A stretch of DNA of 64,000 nt from Cryptomeria japonica (GCF_030272615.1 NC_081413.1:98521239-98585238); one strand, 5' to 3'; positions 22,394-33,735 are shown, counted from the first letter of the stretch. The notes: a model not told the origin generated them from the letters alone. Numbers and translations are program-made.

Positions 22394-23545
22394 ATCCTTT
22401 CTGATTTTTCATGCTTAGATCTGAAAAAATTGATTACATTTCCATGTTTGATCTTTTGCAAATTTTTAGAGGTGATTGCATTAAAACCCTAAAATTTCTT
22501 TTTAATAATTAAACTTGCGAAATGTCTAAATGTTAATGCTTGTTTCAGATCTGTCCTTCTATTACAAATTATCAATTCATATTTGTGCTTTAATTCTGAA
22601 AATTAAGTGGTTAAAAGTCAAAACCCTAATTTTTGAAACCCTCTTGATTCAACCTTTGTCCGACAATTTGACTGATCAAAACATCTCCAAATCAGCTGTA
22701 ACTTTGGATTCTGCAATAAAATCACAATATCTTTCATTCGTGAAAATTTGGAAAAAAGTTGCGAGGACCGTGTTGCACTCCGAGCGCCATCGTCCCCGAC
22801 ATTTTTTCCAAAATTTCGGGAGCGAGATCTTGCTGTATTTTCCTGCTAAAATCCAGAATTTTGGCTGATTTTGTCAATTATAACACTTTCAAAATTACAG
22901 TCAAAGTTGGTCTTGTGATTGCTTGGTCTAAGGCTCCTAATCATTCAAAAATTATCGAAACTGAAATTTTGTGTCAAAATTATGTTCTTACTGTCTTAGA
23001 TCTGAAAATTGTATTTGCATTCATTCGAAATTTCAGTGCTTTATTCAAATATTTTCATTTTGTGACTTTTGAAATTAAGTGCCTAATTACAACAACTTTG
23101 ATTTCCGCTTTCAAAATTGAATTTTGCGTGAAATTGAATCAATTTTTAAATTTCAAAATTTGCATTGCTCTTGACATTCCCTCTAAAATCATAAAATTCA
23201 AAATTTCAGTTTCCCTCTCTTTTTCAAAATTCAAATTTTGCATTTTTCGACAATCTTGATAGGGTTCAATTTTGAGATTGCAACTTTAATTTGGCCTATC
23301 TACAAATCGTAAAATCCCTCAATTTTTTCAGATTAGCTCTAAAATCATCATACCTTTCATCCCTGCAAATTTCGAAAAAAGTTGCAAGGACCGTGTTGCA
23401 CTCCGAGCGCCATGGTCCCGAACATTTTTTCTGAAATTTCGGGAGACTGTTGTGATTGCATTTAACAGCTTAAATCTGGAAGATTGGCTGGTTTTACTGA
23501 AAATTGCTACCTCTAAAATCAAAATCTTCTCTCTCTCTCTAGTGC
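22394..23545 (+). other. Untranslated leader of element G
   Basis: AT-rich leader of 1.15 kb with no long ORF in a sensible frame. It contains two copies of a roughly 100-bp unit (about 22720-22825 and 23340-23445), each with the GGACCGTGTTGCACTCCGAG core also related to a block in the LTR. Confidence 0.75.
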
Positions 23546-26077
23546 ATGAGTTTTACAACAATAAGCCCTACTTACACTATTCCCGTTAGACGAAGCTGTA
23601 GAATTAAGTCTTTCCGAGGTTTAACTACTGAGGAGATGGAACCTAATTTGAGTAGTCTTTTTAACGAGGACATGGGTAATTCCTCTAATCCTCCTAATGA
23701 TGAAGAAGCTCCCCATGAAGTTTCTGTTGAACAACTTTCCAAATTGGATAACCAATTTGACGATTTTCACCAATGGATGTCTCATGAGTATCCCGATAGT
23801 CAAGCTCTTCCTTTAATTGAGGGTCTAAAACGCATGCTTCAAAGTGATAAGAATGGAATTGATATTTTGCGTGGTATTTCACACATTTTGAATTCGAATG
23901 TGATGCCTATGAAGAGTTGTGCTGAATCTTTAGGTTATACACAACCTCCTACACAAGTCAATCATTCTATTCCTTTGACCACTTCTATTGCTAGTTTACC
24001 TACCTTTACATCAAACATCATGGCTACCTCTATACAAGACATTCCTCCTATGATTACCAGTCATGGGGGCAATCCTCCTTCTTCAATTAACCCTATTCCT
24101 TCATTTAATCCGACTTCTTCATTCATTCCTTCAATAAGTGTTCCTATTACATCTTCACAAATGAACATGACACAAGGGGGCAATTCATTTAACCATTCCA
24201 TTCCTCCTTGTAGTGTTCCCCCTATCCAATCACCCCCTATGGTTGACTATCATAGGGTCCCACCACCTTACTCTTTACCATCTTTCAATAACATCACACC
24301 TCCATCTCAATCTAACACACCTAATATGAACTCTTCGACTGAAGTTACCATTAATAATCTTGCACAAACTGTCTCTTCTTTACAGCAACAAATTGCCTCT
24401 ATGAATCAATCTAAGTTTAGTGTGCCCACATTTGATGTTGCGAGCCCACTTTCTCTTGACATTGTTCGAGCTATTCCTCCTAAACATGTTGAAATCCCGC
24501 ATCTGGAGCTTTATAATGGTAAAGGAGATCCTCTAACACATGTTAAGACTTTTCAAACAATTTGTACTGATTTTGCTTACGACCCAAGGTTGCTTGCAAA
24601 ACTATTCACCAGAACATTAAGAGACAAAGCCCTAAAATGGTATTGCTCGTTGCCTTCTTATTCTATTACTTCTTTTGAACAACTTGCAAATGCTTTCATT
24701 CAACAATTTCAAAACAATATAAGTCCTAAAGTTACTTTGATTGATTTAATGCATTGTAAACAAGGTGTTAAAGAAAAAGTGACTGATTTCATTGGTAGAT
24801 ATAAGCATTTGTATGCTCAAATTTCTTTTCCAGTGCCTGACAATGATATTCAAAGAATCTTTATTTCTAATTTGCAAAAAGATATTCGAGACAAACTTCT
24901 GTTTTCTGAGTTTACTTCTTTCCAACAGTTGTGCGCCACTCTTCACAATTATCAACTGACTGTGAGTCAAATGGAACAATCACATCCTATGGCTCCGAGT
25001 GATAAGGGTGATAGCAGTCAACAACCATTTGGGAAGTTTAAACCGAACAGAGATTCTATCAAATTCAATGAAAACATCATCAACAACAATGTGAATGCAG
25101 CATCAGGTGTGCCTCCTATTTTTAAATTTTTCAGGAAAGAAAGAAAGTATACTCCTTTGAATGAATCATTGCATGATATTATGAATAAGTTATTGGGACA
25201 AAATGTGCTTACCCTTCCTCCTATAAGACAAATTGATCCTGCAAAGATTACTTCACCTTATTTTGATCACAAAGCTTTTTGTCACTTTCATCGTCAGCCT
25301 GGGCATGATACTGAAAAATGTTTTTCTTTAAAGGGTAAAATTCAAGATTTGATTGATAATAATACTATTTCTGTTTCTAGAGTGAATGATAAAGGCAACA
25401 CATCTGTAGCTCCTCCTAACCAAAATCTTCAGATTTTTACTGATCCATTACCTTCTCATACTTCTCATACTTCTAATGTGATTGAGGCTAATGATTCCTC
25501 TTTCTCATCTGATGGTCTTGTGTCTATGACTCCGAATGTGATTAACTTTGTAGAGCAGCAAGAAAACCCTAAAGAATCTTCCATCACATTTGATTCTAGT
25601 GAAACCATTAGGGCACCTGATGGTCCTTTATACATAGTTGCAAAAGTCAAGAATATGCTTTGTCGTGGAGTGCTTATTGATCCTTCGTGCATGGTTAATG
25701 TTATTACTGAAGAATTTCTTATTACTTTGCAATTGAATCAAGTGATCTATGACAAAACAGATGTGATTGTGAAATTATTTGATGCATTTTCTTCTCCTGC
25801 AATTGGTTCTATTACATTGCCTATTGAGGTCCATAACAAATCCCTTGATGTGAACTTTGCTATTATTCCATCTTCCGAACAATTTCGTGTGAAGCTTGGC
25901 TATCCTTGGCTATCTTCCATGAAAGCTATTGCTTCTCCTATTCATAAGTGTTTGAAATTTCCCCATAATGGTGAAGTTGTTACTGTCAATCATAGTCTCT
26001 TTAAACCAGCTGAAAGAACTTCTAGCGTTCCTCTTGATTACTTTTGGCCTAAACAATTCCAATCTCTTCCTCCGTGA
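23546..26077 (+). CDS. gag: Gypsy Gag-protease of element G (843 aa)
   Basis: ATG 23546 to TGA 26077, fully open. Residues 1-290 are a Pro/Ser/Asn-rich low-complexity region. Residues about 300-480 hold the retrotransposon Gag domain, with HLELYNGKGDPLTHVKTFQ, LFTRTLRDKALKWYCSLPSY and the FEQLANAFIQQFQNN block. A Cys-His knuckle-like motif, FCHFHRQPGHDTEKCFSLKG, is near 577. Residues about 690-820 match the retropepsin-like protease of Tat-related elements, ending LGYPWLSSMKAIASPIHKCL. The catalytic loop reads VLIDPSCMVNV where relatives have D-[STN]-G, so the conserved Gly is gone and activity is doubtful. The frame looks selected or very young. Confidence 0.9.
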   Translation: MSFTTISPTYTIPVRRSCRIKSFRGLTTEEMEPNLSSLFNEDMGNSSNPPNDEEAPHEVSVEQLSKLDNQFDDFHQWMSHEYPDSQALPLIEGLKRMLQSDKNGIDILRGISHILNSNVMPMKSCAESLGYTQPPTQVNHSIPLTTSIASLPTFTSNIMATSIQDIPPMITSHGGNPPSSINPIPSFNPTSSFIPSISVPITSSQMNMTQGGNSFNHSIPPCSVPPIQSPPMVDYHRVPPPYSLPSFNNITPPSQSNTPNMNSSTEVTINNLAQTVSSLQQQIASMNQSKFSVPTFDVASPLSLDIVRAIPPKHVEIPHLELYNGKGDPLTHVKTFQTICTDFAYDPRLLAKLFTRTLRDKALKWYCSLPSYSITSFEQLANAFIQQFQNNISPKVTLIDLMHCKQGVKEKVTDFIGRYKHLYAQISFPVPDNDIQRIFISNLQKDIRDKLLFSEFTSFQQLCATLHNYQLTVSQMEQSHPMAPSDKGDSSQQPFGKFKPNRDSIKFNENIINNNVNAASGVPPIFKFFRKERKYTPLNESLHDIMNKLLGQNVLTLPPIRQIDPAKITSPYFDHKAFCHFHRQPGHDTEKCFSLKGKIQDLIDNNTISVSRVNDKGNTSVAPPNQNLQIFTDPLPSHTSHTSNVIEANDSSFSSDGLVSMTPNVINFVEQQENPKESSITFDSSETIRAPDGPLYIVAKVKNMLCRGVLIDPSCMVNVITEEFLITLQLNQVIYDKTDVIVKLFDAFSSPAIGSITLPIEVHNKSLDVNFAIIPSSEQFRVKLGYPWLSSMKAIASPIHKCLKFPHNGEVVTVNHSLFKPAERTSSVPLDYFWPKQFQSLPP

Positions 26078-26119
26078 AGTGATCATCTTTTCAAATCTTA
26101 TCAAAAGTGGAAAACAGAT

Positions 26120-26998
26120 ATGATCCTATCTCTAAGTGAACCTAGAGCACCTAAACTTGACATTCCTATCATTCTTGAGAAGGAAATTCTTCCTTTGAAA
26201 GACAAAACTAATGTCTTTCCTCAAGAAGATTCCCAACCCATCCCTATGAATGTGACTATGTCTATACCTAATAAACTTCCTAAGAGTAGACCTATCCCTC
26301 CTCGTCATGATGGACTTGGTCTTCTTCCTAAACCAAAAATTCCTCCTTTATATGGAGCAGTTCCTCCTCCTTCCTTTTATAGAGAGAAGAGACCTTCTTC
26401 TTCTCCTATTATCCAGCCTAAGAGACCACAACCTAAACATCCAAGTGATAAGGATGAGAACATTCCTCCTCCTCTATCTTCTCCACTTCCTACTAAGACT
26501 AGACGTAATCGTTCTGCACGGGAACGTCGACGAAAGCGTCATCTTAGGGCTCAAGCAGCTGCTTCTCAAACTTTGCAATCTCCAAAAACACCTTCAACAA
26601 GCATTATTCCATTTTCTCCTCAGCCGGATATTGAGCCTAAATCTCCTAAACATAAGATGCATGATGGTCTTGATCCTGTGCGAGTTAAAGATCCTATTTT
26701 TATAAATCTTGATGATGATATAGATGAAAATGTTATGCATGATGAAAATGTTACTCCTCGTGCTTCTGATAGTGAATATGAACTTGTTGATGTTGATAAC
26801 CATTTATCTAATGAATTTTCTAAAGCACTTATCCTAGCTCCTAGACAAGAACAATGTGGCTTGGAACATGAACATAGCCCTTGTTTGGATCTTGTGATAG
26901 CTCCATCTGCTATGTTGGATGTTCCTCCTCTAGCGTGTTCCCTGCCTTCCCGAAACATTGATCAACAAGATCGGGGGGTAGATGACATGCTAGACTAG
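26120..26998 (+). CDS. Element G ORF2: proline-rich basic protein, unknown function (292 aa)
   Basis: ATG 26120 to TAG 26998, open, starting 43 bases after the gag stop and in another frame (26120 mod 3 is 2; 23546 mod 3 is 2 as well, so it is the same phase after the stop and could be reached by readthrough). The N-terminal half is rich in Pro, Lys and Arg (KLPKSRPIPPRHDGLGLLPK). A very basic stretch, RRNRSARERRRKRHLRAQ, sits near residues 133-150. The C-terminal half is acidic (NLDDDIDENVMHDENV). No RT or integrase motif exists. It occupies the place where pol starts in a full element and may be a remnant of the Tat protease-RT linker. Confidence 0.65.
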   Translation: MILSLSEPRAPKLDIPIILEKEILPLKDKTNVFPQEDSQPIPMNVTMSIPNKLPKSRPIPPRHDGLGLLPKPKIPPLYGAVPPPSFYREKRPSSSPIIQPKRPQPKHPSDKDENIPPPLSSPLPTKTRRNRSARERRRKRHLRAQAAASQTLQSPKTPSTSIIPFSPQPDIEPKSPKHKMHDGLDPVRVKDPIFINLDDDIDENVMHDENVTPRASDSEYELVDVDNHLSNEFSKALILAPRQEQCGLEHEHSPCLDLVIAPSAMLDVPPLACSLPSRNIDQQDRGVDDMLD

Positions 26999-27740
26999 TT
27001 ACATTAGCATAGCAGACTCTCTCCCCCTCTCTTTTGTTACTTCTTCTATATGTTATTTTCATTCTTCTATTTGTCGTCCTTAGTGTTGTCTACTTGAGGA
27101 CGATACAAAGCATTGAGATCTCTCGATCTCTCTCATGTTGACTCAAAAGACACATGTGTTCCCTTCTTCTAGGTGACCTTCCTTGATTGGGGAATGAAGA
27201 ACAATTATGCATACATCCATATGATATATATACATGAATTATCATACAGCATACTGACCCCGAGGAAAGCGAAGTCACCTCGTGCTTTGTGTTTGTGTTC
27301 ATTATCCTTGGGTTTATCTCACACTTGGGGGCTAAATCCTTGTGGTAACGTGCTCCTTTCCTTTCTCATTTCTTATGTGTATCACTACGTTAAAACAATC
27401 ACCCCCGTTGAGGCGTGTGTGATCGCTTTAACGTAGGGGGGCATACACCCTGTCTATCCTTTCAAAGATACTTGAAAATTTCCTGGCAAACTTAGCTTTG
27501 TCTTGAAAATTTTTGGTATTTCTCTTGCATGACTCATAGTGAGGGAACCTTACTACTGACAGTCATGGTTCTCCCTCGTGATCTTCCCTTTTACTTTGTC
27601 AATCGAAGTTGTAAGATCCTTAGTCCACTGGGGGCTTGGTGTATCTTGCCTCCTTGATGTGGTGAAAGTCTTTCAACGTTGTTTCCTTGTACTTTACCGG
27701 AAGTATGAGCATACATACTCCCGCTAAAGTGGGGGCTAAA
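26999..27740 (+). other. 3' untranslated region and PPT of element G
   Basis: Non-coding. It includes an imperfect 18-bp inverted repeat at 27385-27436. The terminal purine tract AAAGTGGGGGCTAAA (27726-27740) abuts the 3' LTR and is the PPT. A similar ACTTGGGGGCTAAAT tract occurs near 27325. Confidence 0.8.
27385..27436 (+). repeat. Hairpin in element G 3' region
   Basis: Arms CTACGTTAAAACAATCAC (27385-27402) and GTGATCGCTTTAACGTAG (27419-27436) pair over 18 positions with two mismatches, around a 16-nt C/G-rich loop. It could be an RNA structure near the 3' end of the transcript. Confidence 0.8.
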
Positions 27741-28927
27741 TGTAGCGTCCTAAAATTGCGACACTTGCAATTTCGACTACATTTCGGTCTTCACGATGGC
27801 GACGCAACACGCAACCTGAATGGAGACCCCAAAACTCGCTCACGACACTAAAAACTGCATTTTTCAAGCACCCTGGCCTGAACCTCCTTGCACCCTGATG
27901 TCTCGGGAGGTGGGACCAGAGCGCCCAGCGCCCTGGTCCCTGGGTCCTATTTTGGGCCCGGTTTCCTAAGTGATATCGGGTCTTTTTGATTGCAATTTGG
28001 AAATATACTTCCCTGGTCGGCCTAAGGTCGGGAAAATCAGTCTATCAGCCCTAATTGACAAGTATATAAATGACATTTTCCTCTTTCATTTGATATGATG
28101 GAAAAGGCGTGGAAACTATACTCAAGCATTCAAGCATTCAAGCAATTGATCATTTCAAGTCTCCATTCAAGGCTAAGTGTTGCATGCAAGTCAAGGATTC
28201 AACCATTGAAGAGGAGATCACTTATTACATGCTACATACTACAACATACAACATCTAAACCTTCGCACATAAGGATACAAACATCCTTAGAACAAGGTAT
28301 TAGTACTTGTTTTACATTATAGTCATTTACATTTACAGCTCTTGCTCATTTCTTGGTTAATTCCAAAACCGGGGTTTGACCTAAAGGCAAACCCCTAATC
28401 CCTAACCCCCCAGTCGTCTTCGCTTTTCTGTGTGTAGGTTGCAGGTACGCGGCTGAGATTGAAGATCTGGAATCCTTGTGCAGAGACGAACGGATCCCCC
28501 TTCGTTTCACGGATTTTTCGGAGGACCGTGGCGCCGGGCGCCATCGTCCCGACAACTTTTGCCCAAATTTGCAGGACAGCGCCGTATCGACATTTTACTG
28601 CTAATTCCAGGTCCGCAGCTTCATCCTATAACCCGAACTCAGTTTATAAGCAAATCTTTATGACTTTCTATGCATCCTTAGCTTAATTTCCTTAATCAAC
28701 ATTCTTTACAAAAGAGGGTAGTCGTGCTTTCCGAACCCTTGAAACTCATTTAGCATCCAATCTTGCATTGCGTGGGATTGGATCTCGTGGGTTTCAACCC
28801 CTCTTTTGAATGTAAAGTCTTCCCCCTAAGTGAAAACCCATCGAATCCTAGCGAACCTCCCTTCTCTCTCCTCGGAGTTAGAAGAGGGGAGACCAACTAG
28901 GGTTCGACCGCGATTTTCCACTTTACA
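27741..28927 (+). repeat. 3' LTR of element G (1187 bp)
   Basis: Near-identical to the 5' LTR. It lacks 62 bp in the GC-rich block, between copies of a GCGCCCAGCGCCCTGGTCC repeat. Confidence 0.95.
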
Positions 28928-29695
28928 CTAAGGCTTTGAATGCCTTGAATTTGCTAAAATCTTTTGACTTTTCCTTCAGAAAAGTAACCCACATCATCCT
29001 TGAAAAAACATCAGTAAACAACATAAAATACTTATCACCATAAAAACTTCTATTCCTCATAGGACCACACAAGTCAATGTGAACCAAATCAAGAATATGC
29101 TCAGTAGAAAAAGATTTATTCTTAAAAGAAGATGTAGTTATCTTGCCCAACTTACATTCTTTACACAACTCATTGTCTAGTTTAACAAGCTGAGGCATAC
29201 CTCTCACCATACTAGATTTGCTAACCTTAACCACATTATCAAAGTTCGTATGACAAAACCTTCTATGCCATAACCAGCTATCTTCAACCTTAGCAACCAA
29301 ACAATTGTTTACATTAGCATTTAGATGGAAAAGATTACCTTTAGTTTGTTTTCCAGTAGCAATTAATTCTCCTTTGCATCCTAAGATCCCGCACACTCCA
29401 CTTTTAAACTTAAGATGATAACCTTTGTCATTCAAATGACCAACACTCAACAAATTATTCAACCCAATATACATCATCAACATTGCTTGTACCATTCAAA
29501 GAGATAGAACCTTTACCTTTAACCATACAAGGTGAATTGTTTCCAAATCTTACCACACCACCATCAAATTCTTCAAGAGAAAGAAGCTTGTTCTTATCAC
29601 TGGTCACATGGTGAGAGAAACCACTGTCAATAATCCATTCATCACTGTTGTCAATATGAGATACTAAAACCTTCTTATCAGACAAATCTTTTTTA
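28928..29695 (-). pseudogene. Copia protease, GAG-pre-integrase and integrase N-half of element D
   Basis: Sense order: EWIIDSGFSHHVTSDKNKLL (about 29640-29590), with the protease DSG triad kept but the usual Cys replaced by Phe. Next come LNNLLSVGHLNDKGYHLKF, then WLWHRRFCHTNFDNVVK and CKECKLGKITTSSF (the HHCC zinc-binding region), then VDLVHIDLCGPM with the first catalytic Asp and MMWVTFLKEKSKDF. A frameshift lies near 29470. G interrupts the integrase at 28928. Confidence 0.87.
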
Positions 29696-29736
29696 ACAAC
29701 AACAAAGACAATCTCCTCATTGTCTTCATCCTCAAA

Positions 29737-30687
29737 TTATTCATCGGTGACTCCTTCATCAACTGCAACATAGCACTGTTCCTTTCCTTTTCCCTTGTAT
29801 TTTCTAATTTTTTTCTTTTGATCACTATTAGGACAATTTGCAGCTATATGTCCTATCTTGTTGCAAGAGAAAAATTTTAGAGGTAGCTTACCTTTATACC
29901 TACAAGTGCCTCTAGGAAGTCTTTTAGCCAATAGAGCTTCAAATTCTGTCAGATTACCTTCATCATCCACATCAGACTTACTACCGCCATGATGACTTGA
30001 CCTGCATTCATGACTGTGATAAACATCTCTCCCTTTTCTCATCGATACACTAGATACATATGCTTTAAAAGATGATTTTGTCTTAGGTACACTATTATCA
30101 AAACTATTTAACTCAAAAGTTGTGAGCTTACCAATCAAAGTATCAACAGTAACCTTATCCTTAGTAACTAACCTCAACTCTTGAATAGAAGACACTCTGA
30201 TGGCATAGGCAGGCAATAGGGTTCTAAGCATCTTACCCACAATAGTGTCTTCCTCTATACTACCACCAACACTTTTAATTCCACTGACAACCTCTTTAAT
30301 CCTCTGTCCATACCGAGTAATGTTTTCTCCTTCCATCATTCTCATATCATCAAAATTTCCTCTAAGACTCTCTTCTTTAGCCTTTTGAACATGCTTGTCA
30401 CCACCATAGATTAGTTCTAATTTCTCCCAAGCTTCAAAAGACAACTCTAAACCATGGACATTAATATATTCAGTATCAGACACTGAACATATTATGGCTT
30501 CTAGTGGTTGAATGTTTTCTTGCTACTCCTTAAGTTGATCTGCAGTCAGAGGACCGGTAGGAGGTACAAACTTGGTAATAGCATGCTGCCAAAACTAAGC
30601 ACCCATACTTTTGATATATATCTTCATTCTATCACTCCATATTTTATAGTTTTCCTTAGTGAATTTGGGACCCTCTTTCTTCATCAT
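29737..30687 (-). pseudogene. gag: Copia Gag of element D
   Basis: A double ATG near 30687/30684 begins MKKEGPKFTKENYKIWSDRM. Stops interrupt the frame near 30600 and 30525. The long open part (30483-29737) has the UBN2 Gag region (WEKLELIYGGDKHVQKAKEE, GKMLRTLLPAYAIRVSSIQE). The knuckle reads FFSCNKIGHIAANC: its first Cys is Phe, the other ligands are intact. The same frame continues into protease after a stop at 29737. Confidence 0.85.
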
Positions 30688-30742
30688 CTTCCTCGAATCT
30701 TTTCCTCAAGCGGTTAAGATTTTGTACAAAGAGGACCTAATT

Positions 30743-30755
30743 CTCTGATACCAAT
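30743..30755 (-). promoter_or_regulatory. PBS of element D
   Basis: Sense ATTGGTATCAGAG lies directly after the LTR end, complementary to initiator tRNA-Met. Confidence 0.85.
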
Positions 30756-32259
30756 TGTTATTGTGAGGATCTGGTTATTACTGAGAGGGGGGGGTGAATC
30801 AATAATAAGGATAAACTACAATCTTTCACCAATCTACAAAATAATTTAGAAAACAGTTCATAACCAGTACCGGTAACTGATCAAACAATCTCCAAATAAG
30901 TTTTACCAAAACATTACTGGTAGCAACTTAAGAGTTCATCATTAAGAAAATATAGTGAAGACATCAAATGAACAACTCAAAAATCCATCCACAATATGAA
31001 CACAAATATTTTTCACTTGGAAACCCAAATGGGAAAAACCACAGTGGGAATTAGTACCCACAAGATTTTCACTCTTTCAGAATGCACCCTGTTAAGAGCC
31101 TATCTCGATTAGGAGAAGACCTTGTTAGGAGTCACCCAGTCAAGGGATTTTACAACTTATCACTGTTAGGAGCTTTACCCTATTAGGAGTAACCTTGCTA
31201 AATGATTTAAACCCAAATTAATGAGCCACCCGGTGAAGGTATTTACAAGATCAGGCCCGTTAGGACCTACTCGGTTAAGGGATTTCAATGCTGCTACAAC
31301 TATTAGGAAACAATAGATCAAATGATCTAATCAATGCACTCTTTTCTTGCTAATACAAATCCACTTCAGCTCTAATCTACTTCACTCATGCAGACATCAC
31401 AAACTAGTTCGGCACACACACACTTCTCTGAACACAAACACAATATACCTTCTAAAACTTGACCTAAATAACCTCTATAATTAGGTCGATTACAAAACCC
31501 TAGTATTTTTGAAATTACATCAAGCGTGGAAAAATAGTCCTCCAAAACATATTACAGATCATTACAACAATTTTTAAGACAATTACAACCATTGAATGAT
31601 CATAACTCATCACCATAGATCAAACTGATAAGTTGTCAAACCCTTAGCACATTATTATAAACACTACACTTCTTTCCAAGAAATTCGATCCTTGTTCATG
31701 CCAAAACAACATCTTATCTCTTCACATGGAGTCTGACACATCATCATCAACTTGTGAACATGAAAAGAATCACCGCCAAACCATAAAACATTACCAGTCA
31801 AAAGATCTTGATACTGGTTCTTAAACCCTAGCTGAATATACAACAATAAATTACAAAAATGACTTACGGTTCTCCAAACATGATGTAGTTCATGTCATAG
31901 ACTCATTATGATGTCATAAGCACACATTCCAAACTGCAATACCTAACTCAACAAAGATCACAACCACAACCATTTCCTTCTTTGTTCTTGCTTACCAGTT
32001 CACTATCACTTGGCAGTTTTGCTTTCCAACTCAATTCATTTCAATCCATTACCAGTTAGACTTAACCAGTAGACTTAGATGACATACCAAGCATAAAAAA
32101 ACATGGACAAATATGGTTTCCATTATTGACATCACAAATAACTAATCATCAAGCATCATATCATAATTATATCATCACCAATAGTCCATCAATATATCAT
32201 CACCAACAGTCCTTTACCGGTACACCATCATATCCATCAGTTATGCCAACATGCCAACA
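30756..32259 (-). repeat. 5' LTR of element D (1504 bp)
   Basis: The plus strand reads TGTTATTGTGAGG at 30756 and ends CATGCCAACA at 32259. It carries the G-run near 30785 (sense C-run) and the TGGAAACCC...CCACAGTGGG module near 31015-31055. The fragments 2731-2994, 4510-4865 and 18346-19026 are a second copy, D1. Confidence 0.9.
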
Positions 32260-33735
32260 TTCTTTTGGGGAAGGGATATTTTGAAAATATTATAGAGAGA
32301 GAGAGAGAGGTAGAGATGTTTAGAAACTAGAAGTTCTAGAAATATGAAATTATGACAAGGGTTGTAAGGTAGCCAATTGAAAAGGTCATTAAGGTAAAGG
32401 ATACACAAACTAAACAATAAAAAAAATAGTTAGTAGAGGAACAAACACAACTAGTATAGGTTAGAATATGAATTGGCATCATCAAAGAACCAAATGGTCA
32501 CTAAGAAGGACATTAAAAAATATTGAAAAAATAAGAAAAGGACATCAATACTTTAGTTGCTCAAGAACAAGCAAATATATTTTTCACAACCAAAGAAATT
32601 GGGCCCAAAATATGAACACCCAAGACTGTGATATCACCAAGTTTAAGAATCAAATAGATAACTAAAAATAAACCATGATTGGGATAATAGAGAAATAATA
32701 TGGCCTTGAGGCCAAGTAATAATTATTAAAAGAATAAATTAAGAAACTATAGGCAAAATAAGAGGAGCTAAAACTAATTGTGGGATCCCTCTAAGATCAC
32801 CAAAGACCTTTGAAATACATACTAGAATAAATCAAAGAATATTTAGCATCCTTCATGATATAAATTAAATCCATGGGGTTCACCAAGTTTTAGTATGATA
32901 TGTCAAAAAAGGAGTTTGATTCGATGAAGGTCATTCTAACTTTTATCATGGATGATGCACACACCAACATCCTATGACTCTACACTACTAGCCTAAGTAA
33001 TTTTCTTCCAAATATTACTAGTGACAAAATTACTCACAAAAATTTCAATGATGTTATAGATAAGGAAAAATTAAACCAAAAGTGTAATTCATAGCTTAAG
33101 GTTGTGGTATACTCTATTAAGAGCACCTAGAATCAAATTCAGCTGCTATCATAGTAAGGATTATCCTCACTACTTGATAATAATAAAAATATGCTCTCTC
33201 AAGTATAATTATAGGAGATAACCATGAGAATAAGCCATAAGAATTTTAAATTAGATGGGTGATCCCTAGAATCCATTATAGAGGAAATGCTAACAATAAT
33301 CAAGCTACTGTTTGAATTGAGGGTACTCATATAGGTGGTAGTTGTTTAGGAAGAAGATATAACTTATGAATAATAAATTGACTTGGATCACCAATGCATG
33401 ATTCTAAAAAGGGGTTGCTCATGACTTCCCTCAACCATCTTTAAGGTACATATCATTTTGTAGTTTTCTTAATTTTAGAATTCAATAGTTATGAGAAATG
33501 AAGTTTTTCCCAATAGATACATACTATAGTTTCACACTTTTCCTCCAAAAAAGTAATCCTTAAGAGTAATAGAAAATATAGCTAATTATTCACTAAAAGT
33601 GATAGAATCATTCTCTTTGTTGTTAATGAAGAATAATGCCCCACAGTATTAGCAAATTACCCATGTTCCCTCAATTTTATCAGTTTATTATATTATAAGT
33701 TGGAAAATATTTTAAGTATCCATGTATGCGTATCG
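32260..33735. other. Old unidentified flank between elements D and E
   Basis: AT-rich, with stops in all frames. The first 470 bp duplicate 19027-19499, including a GA microsatellite near 32294. No domain is recognised in the rest. It continues across element E at 41489. Confidence 0.6.

Larger units (their letters stand above)
21123..28927 (+). mobile_element. Element G: complete non-autonomous Ty3/gypsy (gag-PR only)
   Basis: Ends TGTAGCG...TTTACA. The 5-bp duplication CTAAG flanks it exactly, at 21118-21122 and 28928-28932. It has a 5' LTR (21123-22371), a tRNA-Trp-type PBS, a 1.17-kb leader, a Gag-protease ORF, a second proline-rich ORF, a PPT and a 3' LTR (27741-28927). No RT, RNase H or integrase is encoded in 7.8 kb. 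The LTRs are nearly identical apart from one 62-bp length difference, so insertion is recent relative to its neighbours. It resembles the class of LTR elements that retain only gag. Confidence 0.93.
19614..32259 (-). mobile_element. Element D: copia lacking its 3' end, split by gypsy element G
   Basis: Sense runs from 32259 down to 19614: 5' LTR (32259-30756), PBS, gag, protease, GAG-pre-integrase and integrase (30687-28928), the G insertion, then integrase and RT (21122-19614). RNase H and the 3' LTR are absent; the RT stops after FMGL beside the 48-bp repeat. Integrase reads across G: sequence ending KAFKALV at 28928 continues with the KNLKCLRSDQGG block at about 21100. Confidence 0.88.

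Noticed and set aside
22270-22492. Short frames around the G PBS
   Set aside because: They span the LTR end and PBS. Position and repeat structure explain the sequence better than coding.
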